From NCBI RefSeq assembly GCF_965638725.1, contig NC_134950.1, positions 165,020,853 to 165,084,852 of the forward strand: 64,000 bases of DNA, read 5' to 3'. The number at the start of each line of letters is the position of its first letter. The first letter of the stretch is position 1. Shown in pieces: positions 23,115 through 35,808 of this stretch. Under the pieces are notes generated by a model. That model was not told the origin of the DNA and did no database searches. It saw nothing but the letters and a program-made list of their open reading frames with translations. The DNA comes from Aptenodytes patagonicus. Taxonomy: Eukaryota; Chordata; Aves; Sphenisciformes; Spheniscidae. The position numbers were made by a program, and so were the translations under genes.

Positions 23115-26100
23115 CTTCCAACAAAGAAAGGCAGCAGTGAATTCAAAGAAGTTGGTGCTTTCCCTCTTTCACCAGCACGACTGCTCTGCGAGGCCGTTCC
23201 TGTAAAACTACCTCAGTTAAAATAGCTCTGCAAAGGATATTGCAGGATGGCAATTTTTTCCTGTTATTTAAAGCTGTAGGAAAGCCCTTAGCTGTACAAC
23301 GGGGATCACTACAGCTCTGACAAGTAACGGAAGAGAGAGAGTATGTGCAAGTTTCCTCTTTGCTAAATGGCAAGTATCAGTTACAGTTCTACCACGTAAG
23401 GGACACGAGGAAGGAGTATGCGGTCAAATCAGCTGACTGTATAGCACAGATCTGGAATAAGCTTCCTAGCAGTCAGAACCCAGATAACAGCAAGCCAAAA
23501 TAAATCATCATTATCAGTAGTAGGTCCAGGGAACATGCTCCAGCAGCTTAGTACTTGCTCTCGGAAAGAGTGCGGGCAGGGAGCGGTTGGTTTGTTTTTA
23601 AAGAGGACTGGCGTGAGCGAGTACAATTAGATGGGCGAAGCTAGAATTGCTTGTGGGCTGGAGAGGGCCACGCGTTCCTCCCTGGGGAAGTGAGGACGCA
23701 GACACCCGAGGCCTCCAGCCTTGTGCGCCAAAGCCACAGCCCACTCAGCAGCCACTTCCTCTTAGCCCTTCCCAGGACGCCTCTGAAGGTTACCCCTTCC
23801 TTCTGGGATGCATCCGTCTTACGCACTGCCTACAGCTGATATGTGTCCCTTATGGCTCCTTACGTGGCTGTCACCAACTGTCGGGGCCATAGCTCATCTG
23901 GGGTGATGGATGCCTTGCCTGTAACTATGTTACTAGTAAAAGTAGTCTGGGGCGTTACTCAAGGCCCTCTACCAGCATTTAAACAGAAATCGCTTAATCG
24001 TTTTGTGCAAAAGCCAGAAGAACGGCCTTCCCCCCCTCCCTCTCCCCTGCCTGCTGAAGGCAACATGTCTTACCTGCAGACTCCGTAGGCGAGTCTTTTG
24101 ATGAAGCCGATTCTTCCGATGGGCTGGACCCTTCAGGAGACAGCTGCAGTGAAGCAGGAAGAACTCCCCCATAATGAGCAAGGGTTTGGGAAGCTAAGTG
24201 GATGTTGCCTTTAAAGACCTTTAAAGCTTGCTCTGCCGACTCACGGCTGAAACCCATATACATCAGCTACAGGAGGGGGAAAAATAAAAATAAAAAAATC
24301 TGGAGAAATCCAAGCTCATCCAGCACCAGGGTCTGACAGGAATCTGACTCTGCATCTGACAGTCATTTCTCTCACACAGAGGAAAGCGCTGCATGCCAGG
24401 AATTCCAGGACAGTGACTCTGGTTTACTGGAACAGTTAACAACAGGGCAGTGACCTATTAAAGAAATGGGGATGTCGAGCAGAATCAAGAGCCTCTTGCT
24501 TAATATCAGACCAATTCTTTTTCTGTTTTTCAAAAGGAAACTTCAAAGCACTCCGGCATATCAGGAGGGTGCACGTGCTATTTACTTTTTCTAGGCAATA
24601 CAGATTTCTTGCCTATCTGACATTGATTACGTAGCCACACTAACTACTGAAGAGCTTTTCAGACAGCCTGTGATGAGAAAGACACAGTCCAACTCTTTCC
24701 CTCGTGCACCGCGATGTTTAGAGACTCGAATGAATTTCTCACTTGCTGTCTTTTTTGGGATAGAGCATTAGAGTGCACAGACTTCACTCCGCACCCGTGC
24801 ACGACAGGTTGGTGTCGTGGGCAGGAAGTACACATGGATTACATTTTAACCTGAGTGTGACTTCATTGTGAAGAGCAGATGCCAGACAGTGGAAGTGTGA
24901 CAGCTTGAGTGACATGGGTCAAAGAAAAGTTGTACAACTTTGCTCAAGGAAGATCTGGTGTGTTTGAAGGCATAATTCAGAAACAAGACAACCGACTCCT
25001 AAGAAAGCAAAAGGTCTAACTTACTTGATCAATACTTTCCTGGGAAACCTGAAACTGGTCCACGGCCACAGGATCATCATCGTCATCATCTTCCAACAAT
25101 AACTCTGGATTGTCAAGAATAAACTGCAATACAACAGGGAGGGATCAGAATAGAGCAACAGAAATATGATAGTCCTCCGTATGGGTATTTATGGAGCCCA
25201 ATAGTTGATATAAGCAAACCTCAGCCAACTTAAATGGGTCAGGAAGTGGAAGTTCAGTCATTACAGTTCAGGAAAGGTAGCTATGAACTAACAAATATAG
25301 ACTACAGAAAATAAGAATCTGCTACACAATAAATTAAAAAAAAAAAGCCAACAAGTTTTTTTGTACAAAAGTACTACTCCTGAAAATCACTTACCTTAAA
25401 GGCTTGGTCCAGGTTTCCTTGTGTATTATGAAGAGCTACTTGCGCAGCTCTCTCTGAATAGCCCATACTTTTCAAGGTGTTTATGTCTTCCAGTCGCTGC
25501 CTTCTTTTAGCTCTCTCCTCCCTCCTTATCTGTGCCTTTTCCTGTGAGAACACAGCCATTACAAAGCTCACTGTGCATGGGAATGCTTCAGCCTTTCCCT
25601 GTGCATATAGGGTTTCTTGGATTTACTTCTTCGAGTTTGAATCTCTTGAGGAAAAGGGGTTTTTATTTATTTTTTTTTAAATACAGACTGTGCTGCCAGA
25701 CACTCGTTACTAAATAAAACTGCATTTCCATGAGCTAGCACTGTTGCCATACTTCCGCTCTGCAGATCGGATCTTATGCTATCACAGCTATTATAGGCCC
25801 TGTGTGGTATGCGATAAACCCGTTTGGCAGATGGGCCTGTAGACAACACTTGCCAAGGACAGAGTCAGAACTGGGCATGCAGCCAAGGAGTTCTGTTCAG
25901 CCCTTCCCTCAGTCATTTGACTTTTCCGTCCACATTTCGCTGTCTGAACTCTGAAAGTGCCACCTCAGCTTACCAAACGTAACTCCAGGCACTTCAGATC
26001 TGGACAACGCTCTCTTCACTTCACTTTAGCTTCCTTCACTTCAGCATAAAAAAGTCCTTCTCCCCTCCTGGATCTTCCAAGTCCAAAGCCACAATACGGT

Positions 26101-29100
26101 GTAGCTCGATGGTTACCCTCATAGCACTTTATTGTGCAGCCTCTCGTCTTTCAGACCACCCAAGCCCAGGAGTGACAGCTTGATCATGTGGTTTTGTTCC
26201 CATACGGAGTATTGCTGACTAGCAAACACTGGTGCAAAGTCTTCCTATGCACTTCTGTGGTACAACCACAGGTCTTTGGCTCTCTCATCCCATCTGTTTT
26301 GGGACAGAGCTTCCCTTGTTGTATTACGTTTTGGTTTCAGACTTGTGGCAACAGATGTCAAACTGCTAGTACCACTAACAGTGCCAAAGCAGGATAATCA
26401 AAGTCCTTAAGTTAACGCCACGTTGCACCAGTCACACAAAACAGGATAATCAAAGTCCTTAAGTTAACGCCACGTTGCACCAGTCACACAAAACACGATC
26501 TTATGGACACCCCAACTAATATGATCCTCGATTTAATACGTTCACTGCGCCATACCTCTCTTCTGTTGGTGATAAGATTGGCAGCATGCTCCACATTCCC
26601 ATGGCATGCTCGCAGGGCAAGGCGAGCTTCTTGTTCGGAGAAACCCAGGAGTGACAGGCGATAAACTTTATCAGGATCTATGGACAGCTCTTCATATAAA
26701 CGAGATGCCTGTATATAGGAAGAACAAAATGATACTACTTATACTGTTGCTAACATACAAACAAGCAAAAAAGTCTCCCCATTTTTCTGAGTAAGCAAAG
26801 ATCAGGGAGAAGGTGCAAGACGGAGCCCAAACACAGGAGCTAGTGTGAACAACTCAAAAGTTTTACCTAATGGTGTCTTACCTTCTGAATATACTCAGCA
26901 GCCTCCTTTTCTCTGCCACTGTGATAGTGTCCTATCCCTTGAAGGAGGTAAAGCCGTAGAAATAAAACCTTCTCACGACCATAGCTTCCCTAAAGAATTG
27001 TTTAAACGAGGGAGGGGCACATGGGTAGAAGCATATGGTAGAACATCAATTCATTCTCAATAGAACATGTTACATATTTAAAGAAGGCATAGTCACTAAT
27101 ATGTGACACTTAATATGCAGATAAAGTATCACATCTAAAACACTGATGATGTCTGTGCATATAAGTGCACGTTTGCCATGACCTTTGTGTCAGGTCCAGT
27201 GCTTTCACTATGCTGACAATTGCACAACTAGATTACAGGCTGAGGAGGCATGAGAAAACTTTAAACTTCTAAAAGTCAGTCTTGTAATACTTGAAAAACA
27301 GCTGAATACATGTAGAAAAAAAAGCCACCCTAGTTAAATCAAAACCAGCATACTTTGATATCAATAAGTCTTTCATGGTTCTCCCCATAGCACCTCTGGA
27401 AGCATCTATGTGCTGTGGACAGCTTTTTCTCTGCATCATCCAGGCAGTCCAGCTGCTCCAGGCGGAAGTAGCACCACACTATATCCAGCTGCAGTACTGC
27501 ATAATTATCCACGGTATTCAGCAGTTCTGTGCTACACTCACTGGAAAAGAAAACAATTACTTTGTTGTTTTGGGAGAGGTGGTTTATCTTTTCCACATGC
27601 TTTTTAATACTAATGAAACAACATGCTAGAAATATGCATACTCACGTATTTGAGAAAGCACACACTTCATATTTGAGGTAGCAAACTGATGTCAGTGGAA
27701 CTTTAATAAAGCACTGATCTCCCATTGTATTCACTAATACACAGAGCACTAATGATAACACAACATCTCAAAGAATTACAGTAGTCACAGCTCATTTTGT
27801 TACTATTTCAGACAGCATCTCTTTAAAAGCAGAACGCAATTAAACCCTCTGTAATCTTTGAGAGGACAGAGAAACTGTCTTCCTTAGTGCACGCGAACAT
27901 GCTGAATCCTGTGCCAGTCTCCTTGCATGTGCATACAGATGAGAAACAGATGGGGACAATATTACTTTCGGGGATCTCAAAAGAGCAATTTAGGGCTCTG
28001 ACTGCTGATGGGAAAGTAGTTTACCTGCAGAAACCCCGGTATTGTTACTGACCTCAGCTATCTGCTCCACCTTTTACAAGAAATTATTACTTCACAGGAG
28101 CAATTGCAGGAGTATCTTGTAACCTTCTCTCAAGCTAATGCAATTTATAGCCTAGTACATGAATATCGACAGTTTCTGTTTATGTTGATGTGGAAGATTA
28201 AATTGCCCAGTGGCAGTATCTGTTTCAGCTGTTCGACACGAAGCCACCTGTCCCTGCAAGTCAGGGCTTTTGTCTGCTGTTTCCCATCTGCATAGGGGGT
28301 GTGAAGTAATCCCAGGCCCCAATTTATATGTACAAGGAGAGCTAATACTGTTCCTGCATTTGGTTGACAGTAAAGGAAAGAGACACACAAGGACTCAAAA
28401 AGGTTCTTACCAGAAGTGTTTATCAGCATCCAACAAATATGGCAGTGCTATTTCATATTCTTTCTTCTTCATTAATGCTCTGCCCTTCTCATGATAACCC
28501 ATTGCCAGCACAAGTGCCTAGAAAAACAGTGAGACTTTTTTTTGCACCTCCCCAACTCACTTACGAACAAAAAAGAAGTATCTAGGTAATCTATTACAGC
28601 CCTTGTTCTTCCTAGAAAAATACCGTTGTATCAGTTCTGTAAAAGCAGTACGATTTCACATCGCTTCATACTTTTCTCCCATCTGTTAATGTTAGATATT
28701 GTCTAATTAAAAGCAATGAGTGTTACTGACAGATGAAACGTTGCACCAAGTTTATTTTAAGAACGCAACCCTAGACAGATTTGCAATGCCGAGTGATAAA
28801 AAGCTAAGCATTTTTCTGGGTGCTACACTTCTAACAGCATCAAATTTGTTTTGCTTTGCTATTACAACTATCTTGTAAAACCTAACGATTCACCTCCTGC
28901 AAAACCTCAGAACTGAAAATTAAATTTTGAATGTGGTAGGAACACACTCTCGTTCCTGCAGTACGACAAATGGAAATGTAAATAATATTTCTGGCTAGAA
29001 ATAACCTGCAATATTTCTTCTCACCCATGTTCAATACTGATGAAATCTTGTGCACTTGAACGTTTGATGCTTTAACTCTTCAGGTGAATTACTACTTTCA

Positions 29101-32100
29101 GCACTCCATCAGAACAGCATGCATTGTGAGAATGAACAGTTGTTATTCCAATCATCCGGAGACTCCAGATGATGCAGAGAACACAGTATGCCTCAGAAGA
29201 GGCGAGAGCAGCAGTTAACACACTTTGGGGCCTGCTCATTTCTTCCTGAGGTATTTTTTTTGTTACTGGGTGTAATTCCAAGTATCTGTAAAGATTCTTA
29301 TTTATCTTCAGAAAATCCAGCAATCTTAAAAGATAGCATCTATCACTATTGTTCTGCTTCAGCAGCCAACATCAGGTATGTCACTCCTACTGTAATTCAA
29401 TCCATGCACCCAACCAAAGATATTCTCAGTCGAGAATGTGGAACTTTCTTGAATGGTGAACAAATTTAAATTTGAGAAGAGTCACAGTGCAAAATATCTC
29501 AAAACTATTTTAAAAGAGTCCCATTTTGAGAGACTCATGAAGTTTTGAGTTTCCAACTGAAACTGAGGCCTAATGAACAAGTTATTTTCATGTTGTTCTA
29601 GGGCACCCAAAATTTAAAACAGGTGCTAGGATATAACAAAGTTAAAGCTCATCTTAAAACACAAAAATAAGATATGGACCACATAGGGGTCGGTGCAAGA
29701 TTAGACCTGCAATTAGATCAGCAATCAGAGGTCTGTCTCCAGATGACTGAAGTATTCCCAATTGTAGAGTTCTACTTTAATTTTATTTCAAAATTATTTC
29801 TGGTAAGCAAACATCTACTGGACCCAGGGTTACGTCCCCAAAAAGTCCGACTGTATTTCAATCCCATATTTGAAATGCTTCACGAATCAAGGTTTAAAAA
29901 GCTGTCTCAGTAGCTTTGTAAGATACTTTTACCTACCTTTTTAGCTTGAGGAGGAATCTCGATTGACCTTCCAGTCTGATTAGCTATATCTAGGTACGGA
30001 ACAGAATCTGGATCCAAGTACTCCTCTGAAAGATAAGAAAAAGCAGTTTAAATTTTAAGTACCACCTTCAAGAGAGTAACTCTGCTGTTGTAAGATTATG
30101 TCAGTAAGTACATGGTTAAACAAAAAAGCAAACAACCAACCAACAAAAAAATCAGAATTACATATAAAGGCTGCATCTGTGTTTCGGACAGACCTACCAA
30201 AAATGGCCCTGATCAGACAAACATGAGGAACTTTTAGGAAGGTCACTAAGGAAAAGGCCCTGTTCATCCAGAAATTTAGACACAACATTAAAAGTTACAT
30301 GAATTGTAAAGAATTTTTTGCAGAAGACAAACCACCTACATTTTACACTATGTAACATTTGAAATGCTTTATCAAATAAAGCGTAGAATATAAAGAAAAA
30401 CACAACTGAGCACAGTTGGTAAAACTGAACAAAAAAGAAAAAAAACCAGCTCAGTATTTTCCTTTCCCCACATCTTTAATGCTTATAACCAAACTATCAA
30501 TTTTGTTTTCACTTCCGTCTGATTTAAAATGAAAAGATGCTTTTCTTGTAAACAAAAGACAGTTGAGCAGAAGTTTGCTGAGATTAAAAGCTTATGCCCT
30601 GAAATTTTTCTCAGATGAAACAAAAGGGTTGTTAAATCCTTTCTACACTTCACACAGAACCTTCAGCCTGTGAGCCCATTATGGACTCCACTCTCTACTC
30701 TGGCATTGTGCTATAACTGACGGCTTGTGGTAAATACCTTAAAGAGGCCCTATACAGGATTCAAGGGCTGGGGTCTAAATTACCCCTTAAATCCATAAAA
30801 AGGAATCACTTCTTTCATTTGTTCAAAATCCGATATCATAGTAAGAAACAGGCTGTCACTGACCCTTAGAAGAAGCTTTGTTCAGATATTTTTGCATTTG
30901 GCAGGAATTCATTACATACTCAGTTTCAGTGTTCCTTGTTTGTGGATTTTTGAAACAATAAAATAGAGAAGTGATTTAAACTCACCATCTAGCAATGCAA
31001 TTCACAAACACAACCTTATTTTGAAAAGTTATTACTGTTGACTATATCCCTTTAACTTAATCCACAGTTGCCAGCAATCAACATCAAATGCAATGAGAAC
31101 AGAACAGCCACGTTACAGATGAGAACGACAAGTGAAATGTTCTGCACAATGAAACCATGGTTATGCACAGCCATTATCTGAGGCAAACTACAAAAAAAGT
31201 GTGTAATGACTTATAATACATTATTCCACTGTGCTTATGTCTACAATAAATTTAAAGCCTGTTCTCAAGAGTCATCAGTCCCTTAACTGTCAAGTGTCAA
31301 TTAAATAATAATTGATTCATATTATATCCTTCTCAAAGTACCAAATGTTTTCCAGCATTCTAGTTGTGTAAGAAGAGTTAGAGTAGAAGAGGAAGTTTTA
31401 GTCAACTTAAAATCCAGTTTTCAAGTAGGTAGAAACCTAGAAAAGTATAAACTGAAATCCGGCCATGGTACAGGCACTCTTCTATGTTGAAAGTCCACCG
31501 AGAAGAGAGTTTTTGATGCACAAGAATTAACGAACACCTATCTCCCCCTCAACCCACAAAAAACCCCTCAACAACCTCCCCCTTACCTCTCTCTGCTAGA
31601 ATTTCCAAACCCTTCTTAGTTCTTTGCATCTTGTCATTTATTTCTTTTTCTTTCTTGCATTGAAGTTCTTCTTCCTGAACTTTTCTTCTGGTTTCCTCAT
31701 CACTCTGTTCCAGCTGAAGTACCATCACTTTCGCATTGTGTGTTACACCCTGGTCTTCAAGGGTTTTGCCTGCAAAATAGAGTATGATGAATACAATCCA
31801 AGTACTCTGTTTGTGAAGACAGACCATTTTACATTGTATTGCCATTGTGGGGGGGCGGAACGGAGAATGCCACCCACAAACAAAACAACCTGAACAGCCC
31901 TTGCCTTACTCATACTGTACTGAAGAACTACAGTAATTCCTAGACTCAAGAACTCAATCAAAACCCCTGCCAATTACTGACATATTCAGCAGAAACTCAG
32001 AAATTAGAATCAGACTTGCATCTTAAAAGTGTTTTTTAAATGATTGGTATGTTTCTTTGCTTGCTTTTTTCAAAACATTCAAAAAATACAATTGTTTCTA

Positions 32101-35100
32101 TTTCAGTTAATTCATCTTCAGGCAAAAACTGGAATGACAACATGTCCAGGATCGTACAACACAATAGTAACAGGACAGAGGAACTGGGGATTGAATCCGA
32201 GCTCCTATTGTCAATTCCATGGCTCTAATTCTGCCATATTCTAAGGGAAATAAATACATCAGATGCTTAGGCCATCACTAAAGAGAAAGCCGTTGCCATC
32301 ACTTCCCACAACATGTCTGACAAGTTGAACATGTGTAAAGCATTACAAAAAGTTTTTGAATGTGCTGTTATACAATATGGTTTTTGAGGAAATTTAGGGC
32401 TTCTCTTAAATGTGCATTTTCAGGGTTTCAACACTTGAAAAATGGATTTTCAACATTTATTACAGGATTCCTATAATTGCTGTAATTCTACCTAAGAATT
32501 TTGATCACTATAATTTATAACATTTCCTGTAGAGCAGAACCTGACAAATATAACTGCTATTGCTTGGGAATTTCTGAAATTAACAAAGTTGCAAGAAATT
32601 TTTCTTCTGAGAATCAGTAAACTAGAAAATTATCATAAAAGTGTACTCAACTAGACATACATACCCAGGTCAAGCTGCTTCTTATTTATGATTATTTTGA
32701 TAGCATTTTCTTTTAATGCATGTTCCTGTGCTATCCTGTGAAATAAATCATTTCATCCATGAATATAAATTTGTAAGGCTATACAATATTTCTGTTAGAA
32801 TAGCAATAAAACTTAAAAATTAGTATGCTTGTAACTGGCTTAAAACTTTTGCTATAAAAGGCTGCTAGAAGTAAAATAACATCATCAGAATGCTTTGTAT
32901 ACCATACAGGGAAAATCTGGGATACAGAAAGGGAAAAAGCAAAACAGACAGAAAAGAACCTGATTTTATTAGGCTTAAAAACACAAAAGGAAGAGAAGCT
33001 AATGTTCACTGTTCAGAAGACCCGCCTAGTTAGAGATTTGGAATACTGATCACTAGTGCCTTCTCAGGTACTTGCTGGGGGTTTACAGAGAGCTATCTTC
33101 TTCCACAGTTGCAACTTTCCTGTTTTCTATCTGTTAAACCGCAGCTTCTTACATGAAGAAGTGCCCTACAAGGACACTGGACAGCCTATTCAGACATACT
33201 GAACAAACATACATGCTAAGAAAAAGCTCAAATTGAACAAATAGTGCTTTGTTTGTCTTTTTTTATTTAGTACTGTATGACAGCATGCTATCTCATTAGA
33301 TAAGAACCAAGGGTGATTATACTTACTGTGATCGGAGCTCCTTGCCTGTGATGAACAGGTTAGTTTCCAGTGGGATTTTTCTGCTCTGTAGTAATTATAT
33401 TGGGTGGGGGAAAGGAGGAGGGAAGGAAAAAAGCATGATATCAAGATACTTCAGACACTTTCTTAATTAATTGTTTTACAACTACTACAATTTCTTTTTC
33501 AAATAACAATCATGTTAACAGGGTTATGACTGGGCATACTTATTAGGAATTTCCAGGTAGGGAGTCTTGTACTTGCTATACAGTGCTAAAAATAAGCATT
33601 CTAACAGCAGAAGATTCAGAATTAGATAAATCTAAATTCAGAACCAAACAATTTAAACTGACTAATTTAATTATGCACTTCCAATCTTAACTCTGCTTTG
33701 TAATTATGCCACTCACCTGTGACTGGCTACGTTATGATTAATTCCTATTAGTGTCTCTGGTCCTAGATTAGATAAACTGGAATTTTAAATTAATTAATTC
33801 CCCTATGCCCAGTAGCACTGTGAAGAGGAATTATGAAATTATTTGTTTGTTTGAACTGCATGGCAATCACTTAACACCCTCTACCCTTCAGCCCATCACA
33901 TTCCCTGGTAATTATTTTTCACTACAGGAGAGAGAACAATTATGATTGTGTTGTGTTTTTGCAAATATTCAGTAAAAAAACCCAACAACAAACCCCTTCT
34001 GAAGCATAGGTCACCATCTAAGACCATCTTCAGAAAAAACAAACATAGCCCTTTTCCAGAGTGAACCTTCACTTCTGTTGCTGATAAGACGACTACAACC
34101 TTTAAGTGCACCTAAATAAAGAACTTCTCTTTCACTGTTATCAGTGAAGACATACAGCATTGGGGAAGATGCTGCTCCTGCACATGATCAAAACTAGGAA
34201 GTGACTGGAGACAGCTGTTGTGCTGTTTTTAAGGGGGACATATTCCCAGTTAAGAGGCTTTGTATTAATAAGAACCTAACCAAGGGCCCGCTCTCTGTCG
34301 TGTGACCAACGTGCACAACACACTTCACATCCATACGGTTGAATCCGCTCAACCTTCAAAGCAGAGCAGCTGTATCCAAAGTGCCATTTGAGATCGGTCC
34401 CTGGCCCATGTCAGCCCTCGCACTGTGCCTGGGCATTGCTTAGCAGGATACCAGGGGGCCTGGGCTAAACTGCATCAGAGCCAACGCTAACAGCTTGACA
34501 GCATGGGTGTCCATCAAACAGTGGCCAGCCTGTCCCCCACTTGTGTTTAGCTGACTAGGGTAGATGTAGTCACAGAATCTGGTACGGCGACCAGTGTGAC
34601 ACTGATTTAATGAGATTCACATCATTATTCTGGCATATTTTATGCGTGAAACTAGAGGTTGAAGCCTGGCTTTAAAAGGGCAAGGCTTAATTCAGTTCTA
34701 TCTTTGTGAAGCTTTTAGGAGCCTGACTTAGAAGGGGACAGATGAGTACCATCACAACAGAAAATCCTGCTTCTCACTTCCAAGTTCAAACACTGGACAT
34801 ACGTATTCTAAAGTAAGTTTAGTTAGCTGCCTGGGCTGGAATAGTTACATGAGGATAATGTCAACACTGTAAGACACTGCCACATGCCACGGCTAAAAGC
34901 TAAAGGAGTTCTTTTCAATGTCATCAGCTATACACGGCCTAAGATGACACGAAGTTCAAGTTGCTTATTGCACTTAAAGAGAATTTTTTTAAATTAAAGC
35001 TGTCATTTAAACAAAAGCTGTGGTAATACAGTGATATTCATATGCCAACTCAACTGTAGGTATTCTACAGCTGAAAAAACACATCTGCTCTTTACTGCTA

Positions 35101-35807
35101 ATGTGAACAGTTACGTCAGAAGGAATCAAACTGAACTAGATAGACACTTAAATCTAATTTACTTTTAATTGAAAGATAATTTATCATTAAATCCTAAAGG
35201 GAAGACAATTACTGATCTTCCAATATTGTATTCCTTTGCCATGATATTCCCACGTACCTGGGAAACTGAAATATACCTATATAACTCCCCCTCCCCCTAT
35301 ATTTTATATACCTAACAGAGATCTCTCATATGAAACACCTGAAAAAGTTGAAGTGAAAATATTTGCATCAGAAACATATCTAGAACTCAAAAGGCCATCA
35401 AAGTAAAGCTACTTATCCTGACTTTTCTGCAGTGTCACTTACTTTTCTACGAGGCAGATATATATCAAGTCTCGCAATCCCAGTCACTTTAAAATTTTCA
35501 TTGCCTGTTCCACGCTCAATTGCTTTACACCGTATTTCTTCAAGCATATTCTCTGTATCATTCTCATTGATATTCAGCTTGGATGAGTATTTTTGTACAA
35601 GCTCCTAAGAAAACAGCAAGAAAAACTGGGAAAATGCACCAGCAGTATAACATGGAAGATGCGTGACATTAACTCAGAGAGAATATTTACCTTCATCTCT
35701 TTACCAGCTTCTTTTTTTTCATTTGTATACGGTGGTTTCCATAGCTGAATTTTGTCCTCTCTTAAGCAACTTGTCAGTTTTGCTATTAAATACTTCTTTT
35801 GTGCCAT
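22951..35807 (-). CDS. NUB1: NUB1, NEDD8 ultimate buster 1 (complete coding region)
   Basis: Fourteen coding exons on the minus strand join in frame to 1839 nt (612 residues plus stop). Human NUB1 is about 600-615 aa. The protein starts MAQKKYL and keeps the family landmarks. An N-terminal conserved block includes [13 protein letters not shown] (residues 22-34). An [14 protein letters not shown] segment (near 62-75) and a ubiquitin-like region (about 80-165) follow, and then a charged coiled-coil-like Glu/Lys stretch (about 165-197). The helical core includes [13 protein letters not shown] (about 206-218), GYHEKGRA (near 234-241) and [19 protein letters not shown]-like residues in the 270s-290s. 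Three UBA domains lie at about 372-411, 430-466 and 495-528, and the tail is acidic ([14 protein letters not shown]). In other vertebrates NUB1 is an interferon-inducible adaptor that brings NEDD8 and FAT10 and their conjugates to the proteasome; here that role is inferred from homology. The start has A at -3 and G at +4. Confidence 0.97.
24074..24266 (-). CDS. NUB1: NUB1 coding exon with third UBA domain
   Basis: Encodes [20 protein letters not shown] and onward through LAHYGG, a complete UBA fold with the MGF loop. A Ser/Pro/Glu-rich linker follows. The donor is GCAG|GTAAGA and the acceptor is preceded by a long T/C tract. Confidence 0.95.
25025..25123 (-). CDS. NUB1: NUB1 coding exon, acidic linker
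   Basis: 33 codons, phase 0 at both ends: [20 protein letters not shown] and then [13 protein letters not shown]. It links the second and third UBA domains and carries six consecutive Asp, where human has a Trp/Asn-containing segment as I recall. Confidence 0.92.
25395..25541 (-). CDS. NUB1: NUB1 coding exon with second UBA domain
   Basis: 49 codons, phase 0: an Arg/Lys/Glu-rich helix ([20 protein letters not shown]) and then UBA2 with [20 protein letters not shown]. The basic helix is where a nuclear localisation signal is usually placed in this protein. Confidence 0.95.
26391..26494. repeat. Perfect 52-bp tandem duplication
   Basis: Two adjacent, identical 52-bp copies begin at 26391 and 26443. 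Each starts AGGATAATCAAAGTCCTTAA and ends CACACAAAAC. They lie in a NUB1 intron 62 bp beyond the donor side of the UBA1 exon. Confidence 0.95.
26556..26708 (-). CDS. NUB1: NUB1 coding exon with first UBA domain
   Basis: 51 codons, phase 0, containing [11 protein letters not shown] and [20 protein letters not shown], then ANLITNRRE. The donor GAGAG|GTATGG is acceptable, and [12 protein letters not shown] is formed across the junction as in human. Confidence 0.95.
26882..26989 (-). CDS. NUB1: NUB1 coding exon
   Basis: 36 codons, phase 0: [20 protein letters not shown], then [16 protein letters not shown]. This is a helical, TPR-like segment conserved in the family. Confidence 0.95.
27354..27540 (-). 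CDS. NUB1: NUB1 coding exon
   Basis: Encodes [20 protein letters not shown] through [11 protein letters not shown]. It includes the strongly conserved [10 protein letters not shown] and LDDAEKKL. The first base finishes a Cys codon from the previous exon. Confidence 0.96.
28411..28517 (-). CDS. NUB1: NUB1 coding exon
   Basis: Encodes [20 protein letters not shown] through LLDADKHF, ending with TG of a split Cys codon. The acceptor is TTTTTCTAG and the donor CTG|GTAAGA. Confidence 0.95.
29937..30025 (-). CDS. NUB1: NUB1 coding exon
   Basis: Encodes [20 protein letters not shown] and then [22 protein letters not shown] is a family hallmark. The acceptor is TTATCTTTCAG. Confidence 0.95.
31587..31769 (-). 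CDS. NUB1: NUB1 coding exon, end of UBL and charged coil
   Basis: Encodes [20 protein letters not shown], the end of the ubiquitin-like domain. A Glu/Lys-rich segment follows and ends [12 protein letters not shown]. The donor is GAGAG|GTAAGG. Confidence 0.95.
32176..32236 (+). mobile_element. MIR-like SINE 3' fragment
   Basis: AGAGGAACTGGGGATTGAAT, then CCGAGCTCCT and CCATGGCTCTAATTCTGCC, follow the order of the MIR 3' half (GCAGAGCCGGGATTCGAACC, then CTCCAGAGC...GCTCTTAACC). It is short and diverged. Confidence 0.4.
32665..32735 (-). CDS. NUB1: NUB1 coding exon, ubiquitin-like domain
   Basis: A 71-nt exon encoding [20 protein letters not shown] and LDLG, the strand-turn part of the UBL. 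It has a split Gln codon on the left and a split Gly codon on the right. It is too short to appear as a long open frame. Confidence 0.93.
33327..33385 (-). CDS. NUB1: NUB1 coding exon, ubiquitin-like domain
   Basis: A 59-nt exon encoding [19 protein letters not shown] plus two bases of Gln. The correct frame is the one giving [10 protein letters not shown]; another frame is open over a longer stretch but does not splice. The donor is CA|GTAAGT. Confidence 0.93.
35443..35604 (-). CDS. NUB1: NUB1 coding exon
   Basis: 54 codons, phase 0: [20 protein letters not shown], then [20 protein letters not shown] and [14 protein letters not shown]. The [14 protein letters not shown] block is almost invariant in the family. 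Confidence 0.95.
35691..35807 (-). CDS. NUB1: NUB1 first coding exon
   Basis: 39 codons starting [20 protein letters not shown] and ending KKEAGKEMK. The exon probably starts at 35808 after an acceptor (TTTTGTTTTAAAAG), because the upstream open frame to 35828 has no family match. The initiator has A at -3 and G at +4. Confidence 0.94.
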
Positions 35808-35808
35808 T

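Larger units (their letters stand above)
23115..28410 (-). other. NUB1 introns, 3' half
   Basis: The gaps between the exons listed above hold no further coding exon. Notable contents are a perfect 52-bp tandem duplication (26391-26494), and at 25845-25915 a weak MIR-like match (TTGCCAAGGACAGAGTCAGA) that I could not confirm. Confidence 0.5.
28518..35442 (-). other. NUB1 introns, middle and 5' part
   Basis: AT-rich intronic sequence between coding exons. No extra exon was found. It contains one MIR-like relic (32176-32236), and nothing else was recognised. Confidence 0.5.
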
